DNA from: Symbiodinium kawagutii
Taxonomy: Eukaryota; Sar; Dinophyceae; Suessiales; Symbiodiniaceae
Reading direction: 5' to 3'
DNA length: 64,000 bases
NCBI GenBank assembly: GCA_009767595.1
Contig: VSDK01028304.1
Coordinates: 528,896 to 592,895 of the forward strand
A program made the translations under genes and the position numbers. This document shows positions 34,046 to 48,900 of the stretch, one piece after another. Every line of letters starts with the position of its first letter. The first letter of the stretch is position 1. The notes under the pieces are model-generated. The model made no database searches and was not told where the DNA came from. It saw nothing but the letters and a program-made list of their open reading frames with translations.

Positions 34046-34465
34046 ACACGTAAACTCCATGGACCTTGTACCCTACAGAATGGCTTTGTTTAGAATAATA
34101 GTGTCTATGAAAAACTCGATTAAATCACGATAATGTCTGGTGTCTGATGTTATCAATGCTCAAGAATCATCTTTTAAGCACCAACATCATTCACAATTGC
34201 TACAAACTTTTTGCTGCTAAACACACATACTATTGAGACTTTTCACCACTGCGATGAACGGTGATGAAGCATTAGTTGTCATAGTTCACAGTGATTGATG
34301 ATCAACCGTTTTCAATCATGATCATCCACCTTCATGCACCTGAGACTGTTCGCCAGACCTTTTTGCCCAAGCCTCCGAGTCCAGCAAATCTCTTGAGCAT
34401 CAAGAGTCGCTTTTTTCGGTGTTTCCCAAGGATCCTCAGGGGATCATTTCCCAAAACAAAACGAC

Positions 34466-34572
34466 ATATGGTGATTTCTCCATAGGGGACTGTAAAAATG
34501 GTTGGTTTATTGATATCAATTCTTGATATAAAGGATTATTTGGGGGTACCCTCATTTGAGAAACACCCATAT
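34466..34572. mobile_element. Inverted-repeat element, family 1
   Basis: Left end ATATGGTGATTTCTCCATAG then GGGA, right end CCCTCATTTGAGAAACACCC then ATAT: terminal inverted repeats of about 24 bp. Intergenic. Confidence 0.7.
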
Positions 34573-36883
34573 TCTTTGCTTGGTACCTAAACCACCATGA
34601 ACTAAGCTGATTTTTTGACCCAGCTTCAACGGGAAACCTTCGCGTTGACCAAAGTGGTAGCTGGGGCACTGAGTTTGAATGCAACCAATATTCATTTTTA
34701 CTACCCAAAACAAAAGAAAGCTAATGGTTTTCAGGGTCTTCTACCTCCCACTAGTTATCAATGAATGATTAGTTGAACTGGCTGTAAGAGGTTGCAGTGA
34801 TGACTATTGGATGGGAAACACCCATAAAACGGCAGCGGTCTCTCCTGGGAATGGGTGATTTCTCGCAGAGCATGAGCACACGGATGACCGCGTGGCTAGC
34901 GCAGCCCCCGAGTCACGCGGCAGTCGTTGAAGCAAAGGGCTTTTTAGGGGGCAAGGATGAATTTTGAAACGGGAAAATTGATTTTTTACATACATCTAAA
35001 AAATCTAAAAACGGAAATATGTTTTTTTAGATATAGGTAAAGTCTTATTGATACTCCTCACAGCAATTATCAACTTGTTTACCTTAGTTGATGATGCCTT
35101 GAAATGCAAAAACATAACGAACAGGTACTTACTTGATTGGTGGATAGTGGGGATATAGCAAGGGTAAGTGTCGAAAAATTATAACAGTGGGAACTTTGGT
35201 TTGGTCTAGTACTGCCTCACACTACTTCATAGGGGATATTGAAATTGGCCCCTTGAGCAGTTTGCCACCGTTCTTGAGGCGAGAACAGGCCACTCGAAAA
35301 GAAAAAAACACTTCTCTACCACTATATCCACCACAAAGATCCATACATCCATTTATCTACCCTTGCATCCACCAGAAACCATCCATATATCATATTACAT
35401 ATATCCACCGGTTTGACTGTTCTACACAGTGGATCCACAATAAACCATCCCAAATTCATCCGGTTTTCCAAATTGAACACTTTCTACAAAGGCCTGGCTG
35501 ATCATTCTTCACCGGACAAAGTTTCAGACAAGAACACTCTCATCAAAAGTGGGCAAACTACAACTAACTCTGAACAACTACATAGCTCCAAACACCTGTA
35601 GGCTTTAGTAGTCCTATGGTTTGACTCTTCACCGAGTTGGTTGTTGGATCGTTATTTTGGGGTGGCTAGCATTAACCAATATTGTCATTGTCAGGCGTCA
35701 TTAATCGATCACCATGAAACATCACTAAGCAGAATCATCATCCTCAACGACTACGGACGACTATTCTCAACCATTATGAACTATACTCAACCATCTATCA
35801 AACATCCATTAATCATCAAGTCATCCTTCATGACGCACCAGCAGGTTATGATTATTGACCATCAGTGACCCACTATTTGCCATCACCAGGAGCCATTTTC
35901 AACCACTACCAACCCGTTCGAACCATGGTGCCTCATTTTGCTGGTGAGTTTACCACCCCTACAGAGCTGCCGCGGACCCGTGGTGGCCCGCCCCAGCTAT
36001 CTCTGACGGGGCCCAGTATTTGAGCCCCTCAGAATGAAGAGCCCGGTGGTCGCTTCCTGATCAACGGGTGTTGCTCAACAGAAAGTGGGTCAGTCATGAA
36101 TGATGTTGGCTTGATGTTTTTTATGGATCATTTTTGAGCGCTAGTTGATGTGGATGATGGCTGATCACGCTGGTAAGCATGGTTGAAAATGGTCAGGAAT
36201 TGTTCACGATATTTCACGATAGGTCATTTGACCTAATTGATGCATAATGATTGTTGAAAGTGGTGGATGATGGTTGATAATAAGGACGATTGATCAATAA
36301 TAGAGTAACAAACAATGATAGTGGTTAATTAAAACATATCAATTGTGATCAATAATTACTGCTGAATGGTGCTTGTTGATGATGGAACATGATTCTTAAT
36401 GATTTTAATGACGGCCAATTAGTAGGGTAAATGATTCACTCATCAGAGATCTAGACAAATTCCCAACAAACGTGCGAGAACAGCACTCACCAAATGATCC
36501 ACTGGGGGATATTCAGGCTGCATTCAGGCATTTCATGTCTGGACGAAATGATGCAAGCGAGTTTGCAACAAACCAAGGTCTTCATATCGCTGAACTTGCT
36601 CAAGAATCACCAAACCAGGCTGGTCTTGGGGAGCACATTTGGAACATATCAACTTGTCTACCAGAACATATTAGGGGCATACTCCAGTCCTCATGTCCTG
36701 GTGATGCAACCAGGGTAACCCCCCGCATAAAAACACAAATGTCTCTGTATCTAGATGCGTGAATTTCAAAATCGCAACAAAATAATCATTGAACGATTAT
36801 TGACCACCATGTAAACCATCATATAACATTGATAGTGATAAGTATTAATCGTTGGTGCCGTGTTGATACTCCGTGGGTTTGTT

Positions 36884-36935
36884 TTACGTGGACATTTCCG
36901 GTGCGCCGGTGGCATGACCGTCCCAGCGCTGTGGC
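36884..36935 (-). CDS. Kinase exon 20: C-terminus and stop
   Basis: After completing a Glu codon it encodes PQRWDGHATGAPEMST and TAA. No family motif; assigned because acceptor ACAG|G and frame fit exon 19 and the stop ends the frame. Confidence 0.6.
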
Positions 36936-39900
36936 CTGTGCCGCCCACCTCTTAGTTGCCATGAACCGTCAGCTCCCATCAAAGCTTCACTATTAGCCAG
37001 TCCTGACGGCTCTTAACCATGATTAATAGTGAATAACCAGTGATCATGGTTAATTATAATCAACTAATTTACTATTTGATGATTGTTACATCATTAAGTA
37101 ACCACTAAATCCACCGAATAACCACCACCAACTAGGTAGCATTTACCACAGTAGCTGTAAAGTAGCTGTTACCTAACCACTTTGTAACCACCATTCATGG
37201 TGACCAAAGTGAACCATCATTCTGGCGGCTGCGAACTTACAGGTGACAACGTCAACCAACAGCAGTATGCGAACTCACCACTGGTGCTGGTGCATGCTCA
37301 AAGATCATTGGGCATGATCCACGATAGTGAATCATGAGAGATATTACTGCTGTGATCTCTATCACCAAATGGTGTTGAATCATGGCTGTTCGTGATCAGT
37401 TTTGATTCACGATAATCAAGTGGCTGACCATATGGGTGTTTCTCAAGTCATAGGGGTCCCCCCAGTTTTCATCCTTTATATTACCGTAGTCTTTTATGGC
37501 AATAAACTGTTGACCTATATTAACCAGCCATATCTTTGGGTTCCCCTATGGCTTGAGAACCCCCCATAGTTTTGTTGAGGAAACATTGCCCCACTCAGCA
37601 TCCAACTCGTCCCCAGCAGGTGCGCACTCGGGCATCAATTTCCGTAGGAGATCAGGCGTGCAGCTACTCATCTCCTAGCGTCAGCATCGCACGAAGGTGG
37701 CAGGGATGTTCTTACAAGTCTTGGTGGCTGCTGTTGATCCCTTGCTAAGCCACTAAGAGTCCCTAAGCTAAACTAAAGCTAACCTCCCTTGGTGGGATAT
37801 GATTGATTTCCCTTGCTAAACGTTTAACTTTTAGTGGCTATATGGGAAATCAATCATATCCCACCCAGAAGCCCAGAAGTGTCTCTCTTTTTTCCCCCTC
37901 TCTTTCGAAGGATATAAGTATGACCCACAGCCACATGACTGCTATCAATAGGTTCATATTCGTTAAGTTACTTGGGGAGATATGCATTCCTGTTAGAATC
38001 TGAGTAGTTTCATCTGTTTACAGCTGAGATATGGGTTGGTTAATAGGAATATGGTTTGCCGACGCGAATTCGGCTTACCAATGAATTCTTATGGTTGGTT
38101 TAGAGGAATTCCTGGTCCATGGGCTCCCATCAACCGCAAGCCAAACAGCAAAATTAAAACCCTTCGTACTCCCAGGGCAGCCACTGGTTCATAGGTTGCG
38201 TCACTTACACAATTCAGCAACCAATCAAGCAGGCTGACTCATGTGAACCGATCGTAGCTGGAAACCACCTGCTAACATCCGCCGGGTTGAGTGCAGCAAC
38301 ATTGGGTGTTGGTTGTCAAGCACCACTTGCCAACCAGTCTGGTCATTTACCACCGCATTAACCATGGGACCTCGCCAAGAACCACCCCATCATTTGGTCT
38401 TCGATGGTTACTTAACTAATTATGATTGATCCTTTTCTCCGTTTCATATGAAATCCCTTTCCTGCCATTCCCTCTACAAAGGCAAGATTTCTGGGCGCTG
38501 GCAGATCCTCATCTGGAAATCCAACATCCATCAATTACGCATGGATTCCCAGAGTTTTGCCGGAAAAACGCGGATATTTTTCAAGCCATCAGTTGTTCGT
38601 TTCTAATGTTTCTACCCGAGGGTAACGGTCAATGGCCAGCCAGTAAACGTTCGGGCTGGCATTCTGCGTTGTAGGCTGGAACCCAGGGAGAAAGCGATCA
38701 TTCGGAATAACTGCTACATATCATTCCAATAATGATGATTTCTCTTTTTGGTGACTCATCAGTACGGTGTGTGGCCTTTCAGTAGCAAGTTGCTTCCCGA
38801 TCACTTAAGTCTTGTGATAAGGAATTGATCAACTGACAGTTGTACCGTTCATGATAATCGTTCATCATCAAAACACATGATCAGTTTATAGTTATCTGAT
38901 ATTTACAATTCATTAGTAGTTACCTATCTGCATCATTCATGAAGACTATCAGCGGATCAAAGGGTATCTACCACATCTGATAGCGATGCACCCTGTACCA
39001 GGCTTGGAACGCACCAGCAACAATCATCCATGACTGGCAACCATGGTAAGTCCCCCTTTGCCCCTGTGGCTTAGCCATGAACCTTGGAGTTTGCACCGCT
39101 AACCACTTATTAAGCCTTAGGAAGTTTCCTATCATTTGCTTCCACCTACGGTGATTATCGATTATGAACCACTTATCTTTGTAACATCAGGTATGAATCA
39201 CTTATCCAGCCATCAAGCAGGGCTATCAACCCACATATCCATCCATCAAGCAGGGCTATCAACCATGATACATACTTCCAATCATTTGCATGGCATGGCT
39301 AACCACCATGGGATGATCCATGACACTTCCGAATCGTCGTCACATGACCCCAACAGTGGCAGCGCGGCACCGGGTCGGTAAAGTTGAAGAACTCCGATGC
39401 CTTGAGGGCGGTAAGGCTGTGACGAGTAGATGGGTCCCAAACGGGTTCCTTATTTCTCCAATTGTTTTCTTCATATGTCATTCCATTTTTTCCTCAGTAT
39501 TTGTCCGAATTAAAGATCACCAACTGAACGCAGCTCTTTGTCAACTTCGAAGACGTGACAAGTGGAGCCAAACACAAGCTGAACGCAACAAGAAACAACA
39601 ACGATACACAAATGATATTACCCTAGATCACCAGAGTTCCATTGCGTTCTTTACTGAGGTACGACTTCAAGGAAAACGTTTGCCGCAACTGACTACGATG
39701 ATTACTTGAAATGAGGTACGACAAAGTCAAGTAGCTGTACCTAATGGTGGGCTCATGGTGCCGATTAGTTCATGGTTGATTCGTGGTTACCTGCCGATGA
39801 GTGAATCCCTAATCAACCGGGTACTGGTCAAGCGATTCATTAGTGTCCTCAACCGTCAGTTGGGGTTAATGCTTGCTTGATGCTTGATGATTGACCAATG

Positions 39901-42900
39901 ACAGGCCATGATGGTCACGAATGACTGGGCAATCGTTGAAAATGGTTGATGCCATTGTTGGTAAATGTTTGAAATACAAACGCGGAAAATATGAAGGATT
40001 GACCATGATTCATAGGGCGCAATAATAGATCTTAACGGTTGATCAAAAATTATGCCAAACAGTTGATTGTCAATATGAGCGATGAACACTTAATCCTGGT
40101 AAATCATGGCTAGTGATTGCGTTTACATATGGGGCAGCTCATCCCAGGGCTGCAAAGCTCCCAAGTTACGCAGGTTGTTGATCAACCGTTGCCAGCTGAG
40201 GTACAGGCAGGGGGTTGCCTGCAAGCACATCCTGTAATGATTGATTTGGGTGGTGTTCCGCTGTTTTTGGACGACTTTTTCTGCATGAAAAATCCTGCTT
40301 GAGGTGGTGTGAAAGTGTTTTCGGACGTTTTTTTCGCATCAAAGGCCTGGAATGACAGGTGGAATGATGGTTACTAAGTTCATCAATCCATCCTTCCGGG
40401 GCCAAGTCCCTGCGTCACTTTGGCTATGGACAAGCCCCAATTGCTCAGTTTCGGGGTCTGACTTGTGGTTACCCCATGGCCATATTTCAGCTATGACATC
40501 GGTTCAAAGAAAGCAAGAAACATGAACAAGAAATGGTCATAGTAGGGACAAAAAAAGAAAACCTGCAAATGTCTGATCACTTTTGCGTTCTGTTGATCAT
40601 GCAGTACCCTGACAGCAAAATGATAAACCAAAGGTCGCCTGGAACTCGCCAAATGCTCATCAACCACCAGGTATTGGACGATCAGCCAGCACAAAAATTA
40701 GACAATTCCTGAACAATCACAATTAAATAGCAACAACAAGCAACAATCATCATCTTAAACACTACTTCCCAACCAATTGCCTCACAAACACAATTAAACA
40801 ACAACAACCATCATCTTTAACATTACTGACTGATCAATTCCTTAACAATCACTATCAAGCTGCAACAACCATCATGAAACATTACTCACTACTCATACAA
40901 ACCATCTTTGACAGCAGCATCAGCAATCATTATTCAGCAACACAAACCGTCATCTTTAACACCATTTGCAAACCATTCCACCGTGATCTAACCATCAAAC
41001 CAACCCCACCCATATCTTCCAACCCCACCGCACCTCCGTCCACAGCCCAGCCCTGGGCATCCGGACGATTCGGACCTTGGGCGGATTCTTCCGTAACTCC
41101 GTGAAGAAATCGGTGGCCTCCCAGGAGATGGCCATGGTGACCATGAGGCCAGCGCAACGACCACTGGAGTGAGGAGCACCGATTTCAATGGTGATGGACT
41201 CATAAGCATTCATAACATGATTCGTGGGTCAATGACACCATTATTTCACGATTATTGTCAACCATTGTATGGTGGTTTCTCGAAAAAAGGGTGCCCCCGA
41301 ATCAACCTTTATATATCCTTCTACCAGCATTGTTGAAACGAACAAACCATAGCAAACCATAACTTTGGGGTTCCCAATAACTTCAGACACCTCCATAAAA
41401 ACATTGAAACATAAGTTATCATCTAACCATCAGGTTACACACGTGTCATGGCTAGCGGCGGGTCATGTCACCACCACTGCTGGGCAAGTTGATTAAATCA
41501 GGAGAGCTCATTTCTGCGAAATGTACGCGAACGTGGCATCATCAGCTGCTTATGAGCAATGTAAACGAGCTACCACAAATGGGTACGCTCATTATGACAA
41601 GGCAATGTCTATTACCACCAATGTCTGATGTAACAATTTTGCGGGGTGGCAATGTAAGTTAGCTACCACGAATTGTTGGTAATGAAGCGGCCAAATGTCT
41701 AAAATTTCCGTGCAAAAACACGTTCGTCAGTAGCAGGAAATTGACCAGCTGCGCAAGGAAAATATCCATCACTAAAAAGAGGGCCGCACACAACCACTCC
41801 GAAGGTCGGATATTACAAACACAGAGGCGAATATAACAATAATTGTTTCATTTATCATGTATGATCAAATCTTATTGACATTTGATTTCTGGCATTGTTC
41901 CGATGCTAGTTTCCTGGAATTTCCCTTGATCCGCCTGATTGAAATAACACCACGAGGGCAACGTGTTCACAATAGAGTTGTTTAGCAAGCAATATCGAGG
42001 ACATATTCAACAGTCACGAGGGTGTTGTCAATACCAATTTTGCGAACGTTCACAGTGCACATTGTGCGGAATTACCTACATCAGTATGAACGCGCGCTAG
42101 TATACACATGGCACCCCAAAATATGGTTGGTTCATCCCTGTTTTGAAAAACCACCATACAGGTATATCGACATACGTGCCACATAAACTTGTGTGGTAGA
42201 GCATTCATGTTCAATGTAACATGCAAGGAACATAGTCACCTGCTCTCTGCAGTTTTGACAGCATGCATGGAAAACCAAAGAAGCTACAGACCTACATGTC
42301 CTGTGACCTTAGCACTAAAAACAAAAGGAAAAAGAAAAACCCATGGGGGTCTTAAAAGGACTTGTTCCCAAAATGTTTGGGTAAAAGAATCCCTCACACG
42401 ACAAGGTGCGGCTGCAGACTGTTTTGGACACGTCAGTGGTGGCGACTGTGCGCCTCAAAGAGCTGAGTGCGGTCCAGACAGCCTGAAGTGCGCCAGCGAC
42501 TGGACAGCACAAGGAGATCAAGTGCCATGGCTGCCACGTCAATCATCCCACTGCAAGGGTAGAGCTGCAGAAAGGCGAGCGGCAGTTGGGGGATGGATAT
42601 CATCGCAAGCGAAGCCACCGTGTGAACTGGTCATCCATGTCATTGTCCGTTGCCACATCAAAGCAGGCGTTCAAAGGGCGATGAGCCTGTGGAACTCCTC
42701 TTGGTGTTGGGATCGGCCACGGTCAACCAACCTGCCAAGTCACGGCAGCATGAGTGTGACCACCAATACTTTCTGAGCTTTAGCTAGGCGTTCGTAGTGA
42801 TTCTCCTGGAAGAGCTTGGTCAGAAGTGGCCAGCTGCTGCAAGGTCGAATCACGAATCTGGCACTCTTCGCCTTCAGCTACAATAGCAAAGCAGCGAGAA

Positions 42901-45900
42901 TGCACCGAGCTTTGACTGCAGGACAGTGTGAGCTGCATGTTCAACATCATAGGATCTAAAACAGTAGATTTTGAAATCACTCGACATCACTTCCTGCATA
43001 GCCAAACAGAAACTTGTTCCCATCACCATGCTAATCACTATGTCTAATCCAAAAATGAGTTGCCAACTAAACTCACTTACCACACATAGGGGTACTGATC
43101 AAAATTCATGGCTATAATTCAACATTGGGAGGTCCACAACCATAAACCATCACCAAGTCTTCCAGAAATAGCTTGTGCTTCCCCGTACAAATCCGGTCGT
43201 TCATCACCCGCTGGATCTTCCACTGGTGGGTACTAACCATGCTTTGCCTCTAGTAACCACTATCAACCATGACTTGCCCGGTTATGTAGGTAAAAAAAAC
43301 ATACATGGAGTATCTGGGTCATTGCCGCTAATTGTTGCTGATGGCCATCCATAACCACTACCCTATTGCAATCTAAAGTTCGCTGGATAATCCACCAGCT
43401 GTCTAGACAGTTTACCTATTTGGCAATGGCTTCCAGCCAGCTATGTAAGTGAGTACCAAAGGGTATCAACCATGATAAACCACAAATTCACCCATTGATT
43501 AGCCATGAATGAACTCCATGATTATCCATTCATTTACCATGATGGTAATTCATTGCCATCATTCCACTACTTAACACTATTAACCCATTGGTCAACCATG
43601 ATAGTGAACCACAAATTCACCATCAATGAACCATTATTGGCGCTTGATTCATCATATGAACTCACCATGAAATAGACATTAATTGACTCCATGATCAACG
43701 ATTAACCATTGCTTAACCATTGGTTGACCATTGACTAACCATGAATTTACCATTGAACTAATTGATTAGCCATCAAACAGCCACAAATTCACCACCATCC
43801 ACCATGAATTCACCATCACTCACCAACTATGAGTTAACCACGAATCAACTACAAATTCACCATCATCCACCAAAGGCTCATGGCACCGTCACTGGCGACA
43901 TCCCCACGCGGCGCAGCCGCGCCATTGCTTCCATGGGGTTTGGCCGCAGCTTCGGCTCGTACCTGGGACAGCGGATGGCAAAGTCTACAAGGTGTTTAAA
44001 GGCACAGGACTGAGAATGGTTGGTGGTTGATAGCGGTTTGCAGTGATTGATGGTTGATATAATGGTTGGTGGTTGATAGTGAAATTGATAGTGGTTGATG
44101 ATTGATATGATTGTGAATGATTTGTAGTGATTGAGAATTGATAATGGTTGATAGTGAAATTGATAGTGGTTGATGATTGATACTGATCAGTATGGATTGA
44201 TGATTGATATGCTTGATATGATTGTGAATGGTTGGTGGTTGATATTGATGCTGTTTTCATAGTGATTCATGGTTGAGGATAGGAATCTGTAGTGGAAAAT
44301 GGTTGCTGATGATTGAGAATGGTTGATTCTGATGTATGGAACATCCAGCAATGCCAGTGGAGCTGCTCGCTATGTGATCTTATGATTGGAACCTACATGG
44401 TCATGGCCCGGCTCGGGATGGTGCGGAGGAAGTAGCAGCTTGCGCTTCCTTACAAGTACTATTCGAATACCAAAGTTCAGCTTACCAGGCCTTACGCCTC
44501 CTTTGGGGTTCAATGCTTTGGCACATGTCAGCTGCTATTTGCTATCCATGAAAACTAATGGAGCTTAAAGCAGGGAACATAAATCTCAATAGAACATCAT
44601 ACAACTGCTAGAGAGGTTTCCAAACTTGTTCCATTGTTCCAATTGTCGTCTGAAACCATCTGAATCCCGATCTCAATGCCTTTGTCTTCGTAATGAAATA
44701 CATCACATGCAAGAGGCTACAAATTATCACTCGACCTTGAACAACTCAGGGTCTTGCTTACAAGGTTGTTAACAAGGTTTTTACTGCAAATGAGCGAGGA
44801 GGTGTTTGGTCTCGCTCACTTGTTTCCGTGCGATACTCTGTGTATGAACCGCATTTTTCCCTATCGCAAGCAATCCACTGCTGGTTAAGATCAGTGGAAA
44901 ATCCACCTGGGATGGTCCAAAAGTTTAAAACCCAAAAATCTAGGGACAATCACCAAACTGGGCTTAACCATCCATATTAAGCACCCTTCACCATCAACAT
45001 CAACCATTCATGTCACCATCAATAGCAACCATTGCCATTTACACTTGGTCTTAGCTATTGAATAACCATTAACCACTATCGACCACCATTAGCCACCATC
45101 AAGCACCAACAAGCTCAATTGGCTACTTAAAAACCATTCAGCACCAATAAGCACCATTGATGAACCAAAAACCACCATTAAGCACCTTCACCATCAACCA
45201 TTCACCCAACGTTCACCAAGCACACTCCCGGTGATCAGAACCCCCCGTCTTCTGCTCAGGTGCTGCAGTGTCATGGTCAAGAGTGCTTCGGCCTGGCGTC
45301 ATGGCGGGCCTGGGAAGAATTGATCCATTGTCCATAAAATGAAAACTAGGTATAGATCAATCATCTTTGATGGTATTGGTGATAGTGGTATCTATAATGA
45401 AAACTATTGATAGTGAGAATATTCTGATCCTTAGGGTTGGTAGTTATCTATGATGGCTTTATGATCCATGCTATTATGTAATCATCCCAATATCTTTGGT
45501 ATCATCTATGATGGTATCGATGATAATACTATAGCAATGTAATGATGAAACTAAAAAAAAATGATCAATAATGATGGTATTATGGTAACATCTGGTTTAT
45601 AGAATATTGGTAATGAGAATATCGGTAATAGAGAATATCATATCATACAAAAGAAATATGCGATTATCTATGATGGTAACGATAATGAGAATATTATGAT
45701 CCATATCATTGGTATTATCTTTGATGATAATACTATGGTAATGTAATGATGAAGCTAGAATGATTGATCCATAATGATGGTATTATCTATGATGGTAATG
45801 ATAATGAAAAATATGATCCATAGTATTGGTAATTGTCTTTGATGATATGAATCTATGATAATACTATAATGGTATTATGTATTAATCTCAGTATCTTTGA

Positions 45901-48900
45901 TATTATCTTTTATGGTATTATCTATGATGGTATTGTGCGTAATATCATGACCATTATTATGACCAGAATAGAATAATATTCTCACGCCAATATCATATTC
46001 TCATTACCAGAATACCAGTTGTCTTTGATGGTATTATGTAGTAGAATATTGGTAATGAGAATATTCTGTTTCATAATAATGGTGTTCTGGTATAATAGTA
46101 TGAGCTACATGATATCGAATCTAAATATTATCATGATGGGATTATCCTATTACACGATATTCTAGTTTTGTGGTATTATGCAAATAGTATGTTATTGTGT
46201 TTTATCCCATTAGTATTGGTAATAATGTGGTCTTGTGCCATTATATCTTATACCAGTGGTATTGTGGTTTTGCCTCACTAGTGAATGCGCTTTATCACTC
46301 GTAATTAGATGCCATGTCCTATTTCAACCTTGTGTTTTGTCCCACTAGTTGTGGTGTTTCAACGTGGTATTTCTCTCATGACACTACCATTCCAGAATGA
46401 TATTCCTATGGTAAAGTGGTAATTAATGGCATCACGATTAGTCATGACTGGTAATTATGCAATGTTAATTTCCATAAACAATCTGTTTTGCTGATGTTCG
46501 AATACACTCAATGTACCATTACTATTAATTACTATCATTAAAGGTTGTTGCTTTTGCAAAAGAACGAACGGTAAACATATGCTGCCTGTGAACGTGGATC
46601 ACAAACACTTGAGTGGCAGTGAGTGGGATTGTTCCTTGGGTGATATTTCTACAACAGTATCGGCCGGTTGCGTCCCTGAGTAACTACTGTGTGACCGCAC
46701 CAATGACACACTCACAAGATTCACAGCCGCAATGGATTAGCTTACTAGGTAGTGAAACCATTAACACTTGCTGACCATGATCATCAAGGGCAACACACAT
46801 ACTGGTTGGTAGCTAGCTTCCCCATCCCAACAAAAGTTAGTCAATCATCCCAAATATTGGTGAACATAGAAAACATACTACTTAAAACCACCAAGCAATA
46901 GTTGTTTAACAAGTATCGTTGGCTATTTTTACCCTTAAAATCCCCTTTACATAAACATGTTTCAAAACCACCAGGTAGCCGTGAAGTTGGTATATATCTC
47001 CCCTAGAATTGTGAGTTATCATCCCCTATTATTAACCATTATAACCAGCTAGTTAACCCAAGGCTTCGGGTGACTTCGCTGGGTTACCTCCGGGGCCCTG
47101 GCGAGGCGCGACCGCAACCGCGCGCGCCTGTGCACTCCACCGCGCCCGCAGCACTTTGCTCCATTTCAGGGGCGGCACGTGCGTGAAGGCAGCTGAGGCG
47201 AGGGCGAGCAGATGTCCAAAGGTCGGATGATATGATAAATAGTTGGGTAGTTAATCAAAATCAAAATGGTTAATCAATTAATGATAAGGTAAACTATAGA
47301 TAGGTAGTTAATAGTTAATATAATATCATATCAACCTAAGGAGATAACACAAGGGACTATGACTAACACATAGTGGTACTATGATGATGTTAACCAATCT
47401 GATAGTGGTTAATAAAGTCATGATAAGGTTAATATAGATGGTTTGTAAATGGCTGATTATATAGTAAATTTATGCGTAATGATGAAGAAATTGATGGGTC
47501 ATGAGGTGGCAAATGTAGTACTGTGTGAAGGATGATAGAAACTGGTGATGCTGATCACTGGCAATGTATTGCTGGTGATGGTGGTTCACCAAATGACACT
47601 GTTCGCACCAGCAGTGGTGAGATTCCTCTTGCGTCACCTTATCTCAATTGATGGTTGGTTAGAGGGAACAATGCATTTTTACCACCTGCTAATGCATCCG
47701 GCATGAGCGCTTGTACTCAGTATTCTGCAAGCTCTATGCCGAATTTCGGTTGGTTTGGATCTATTTGTGCTCAAATACTTTTTTGCCACCACTCTAACTC
47801 AAATGAGCCAGTTTCTGAACATGAATATTCATATTTTCCAGAAACAATCATCACCAACAATGAGACAACGGGGACCCACACTCAATGAGATCCAACCCAC
47901 ACACACACAATTGTCGTGAAAAATCAATGAATACACCGATTGATTGCTTGTTCTATTCCCATGCTACGGCTCATAACAATACCAACACTGTATCAATTTG
48001 CTGCGTACCATGACCCCAAAATGGATGGTTTCCCCGGTGAAGATCTGGATTGTCATGAGTGGCAGCTATCTGAGAAGGCAGAAACCTCCCACCGGAAGTT
48101 GCTCACCAATTGCCGTATCTTCATCTACCACACATGGCCAGCTAAATGCACTTCTACTCTGTTGTTTTTGAGTTCGACTCATAGGAGGTATAGACGGGGT
48201 CCACGAAGACTTCGATGCTGTGACTGTGGCAAAGGACATCGATTTGTTGAGGACCCATCAAAAGAAACACGTCTGCACGCATGCACGCAACACATCATCC
48301 TCGTTCGACACGGAGCCTGTGCCCTTCAGGTACTTCCAGAACGTTGTTCGAGCAAGCGGGGATTTTGAAGCGCGGCCATCAAAGCCAATACTCCCCTGTT
48401 GGGGTTGGGACCGTCTTCCTTCCACGCCAAAGTGACCGAAAATTCTGCAGGTCCAACGAGATGTCTCGACAAAGCAGTATGTTCTTCCAATCCTCGCTGC
48501 ATAGGGCTTCACTTCGCTTCCGCTTGGCAGCCATAGCTCAACAAGTGGTTCTTCTAGGTGCGGTAGCCTCTGCAAAAACTCAAGAAATTTGCTGTACCTA
48601 AAATCTAGAACCCCTGATGTGCACAGTCCAATTGCGTGTTTTCATTCTCTACTTCTGCCTATTCCGGCAATATGATCAACTCCCCCAAAAATTTGCCTTA
48701 CTAGCACTATATTTCCCCCTTTGCTGTGTTGGAGAAGGTGAGGCGCCCAAAATGTGAAGTCACAGCCATGGCAGTGGCACCTCCAGCATCGTAGGCGTTG
48801 TTCATCTGAGCCAGTTGGTGTGCGTTGGGCGTTCCCAAGATCTGCGCGACGCGAGGCCCAACGCACAGCGGGATCATCACCGGATGTCATGGAGGATGAT

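Larger units (their letters stand above)
31051..36883. other. Intergenic region between the kinase 3' end and the DnaJ start
   Basis: No supported gene. It contains an AT-rich stretch near 31200-31400, a CTTG-rich block, a (TTG)n run, one family-1 element and a GC-rich island at 35960-36080. That island has the same flanks as real exons (A/C-rich left, G/T-rich right) and could be a 3' UTR exon. A second island at 32270-32345 is unassigned. Confidence 0.6.

Noticed and set aside
33936-34133. Poly-Val ORF
   Set aside because: Translation of the (TTG)n run.
39320-39709. Plus-strand ORF of 129 codons
   Set aside because: Covers the antisense of kinase exon 18 and has no motif; codon use gives no support.
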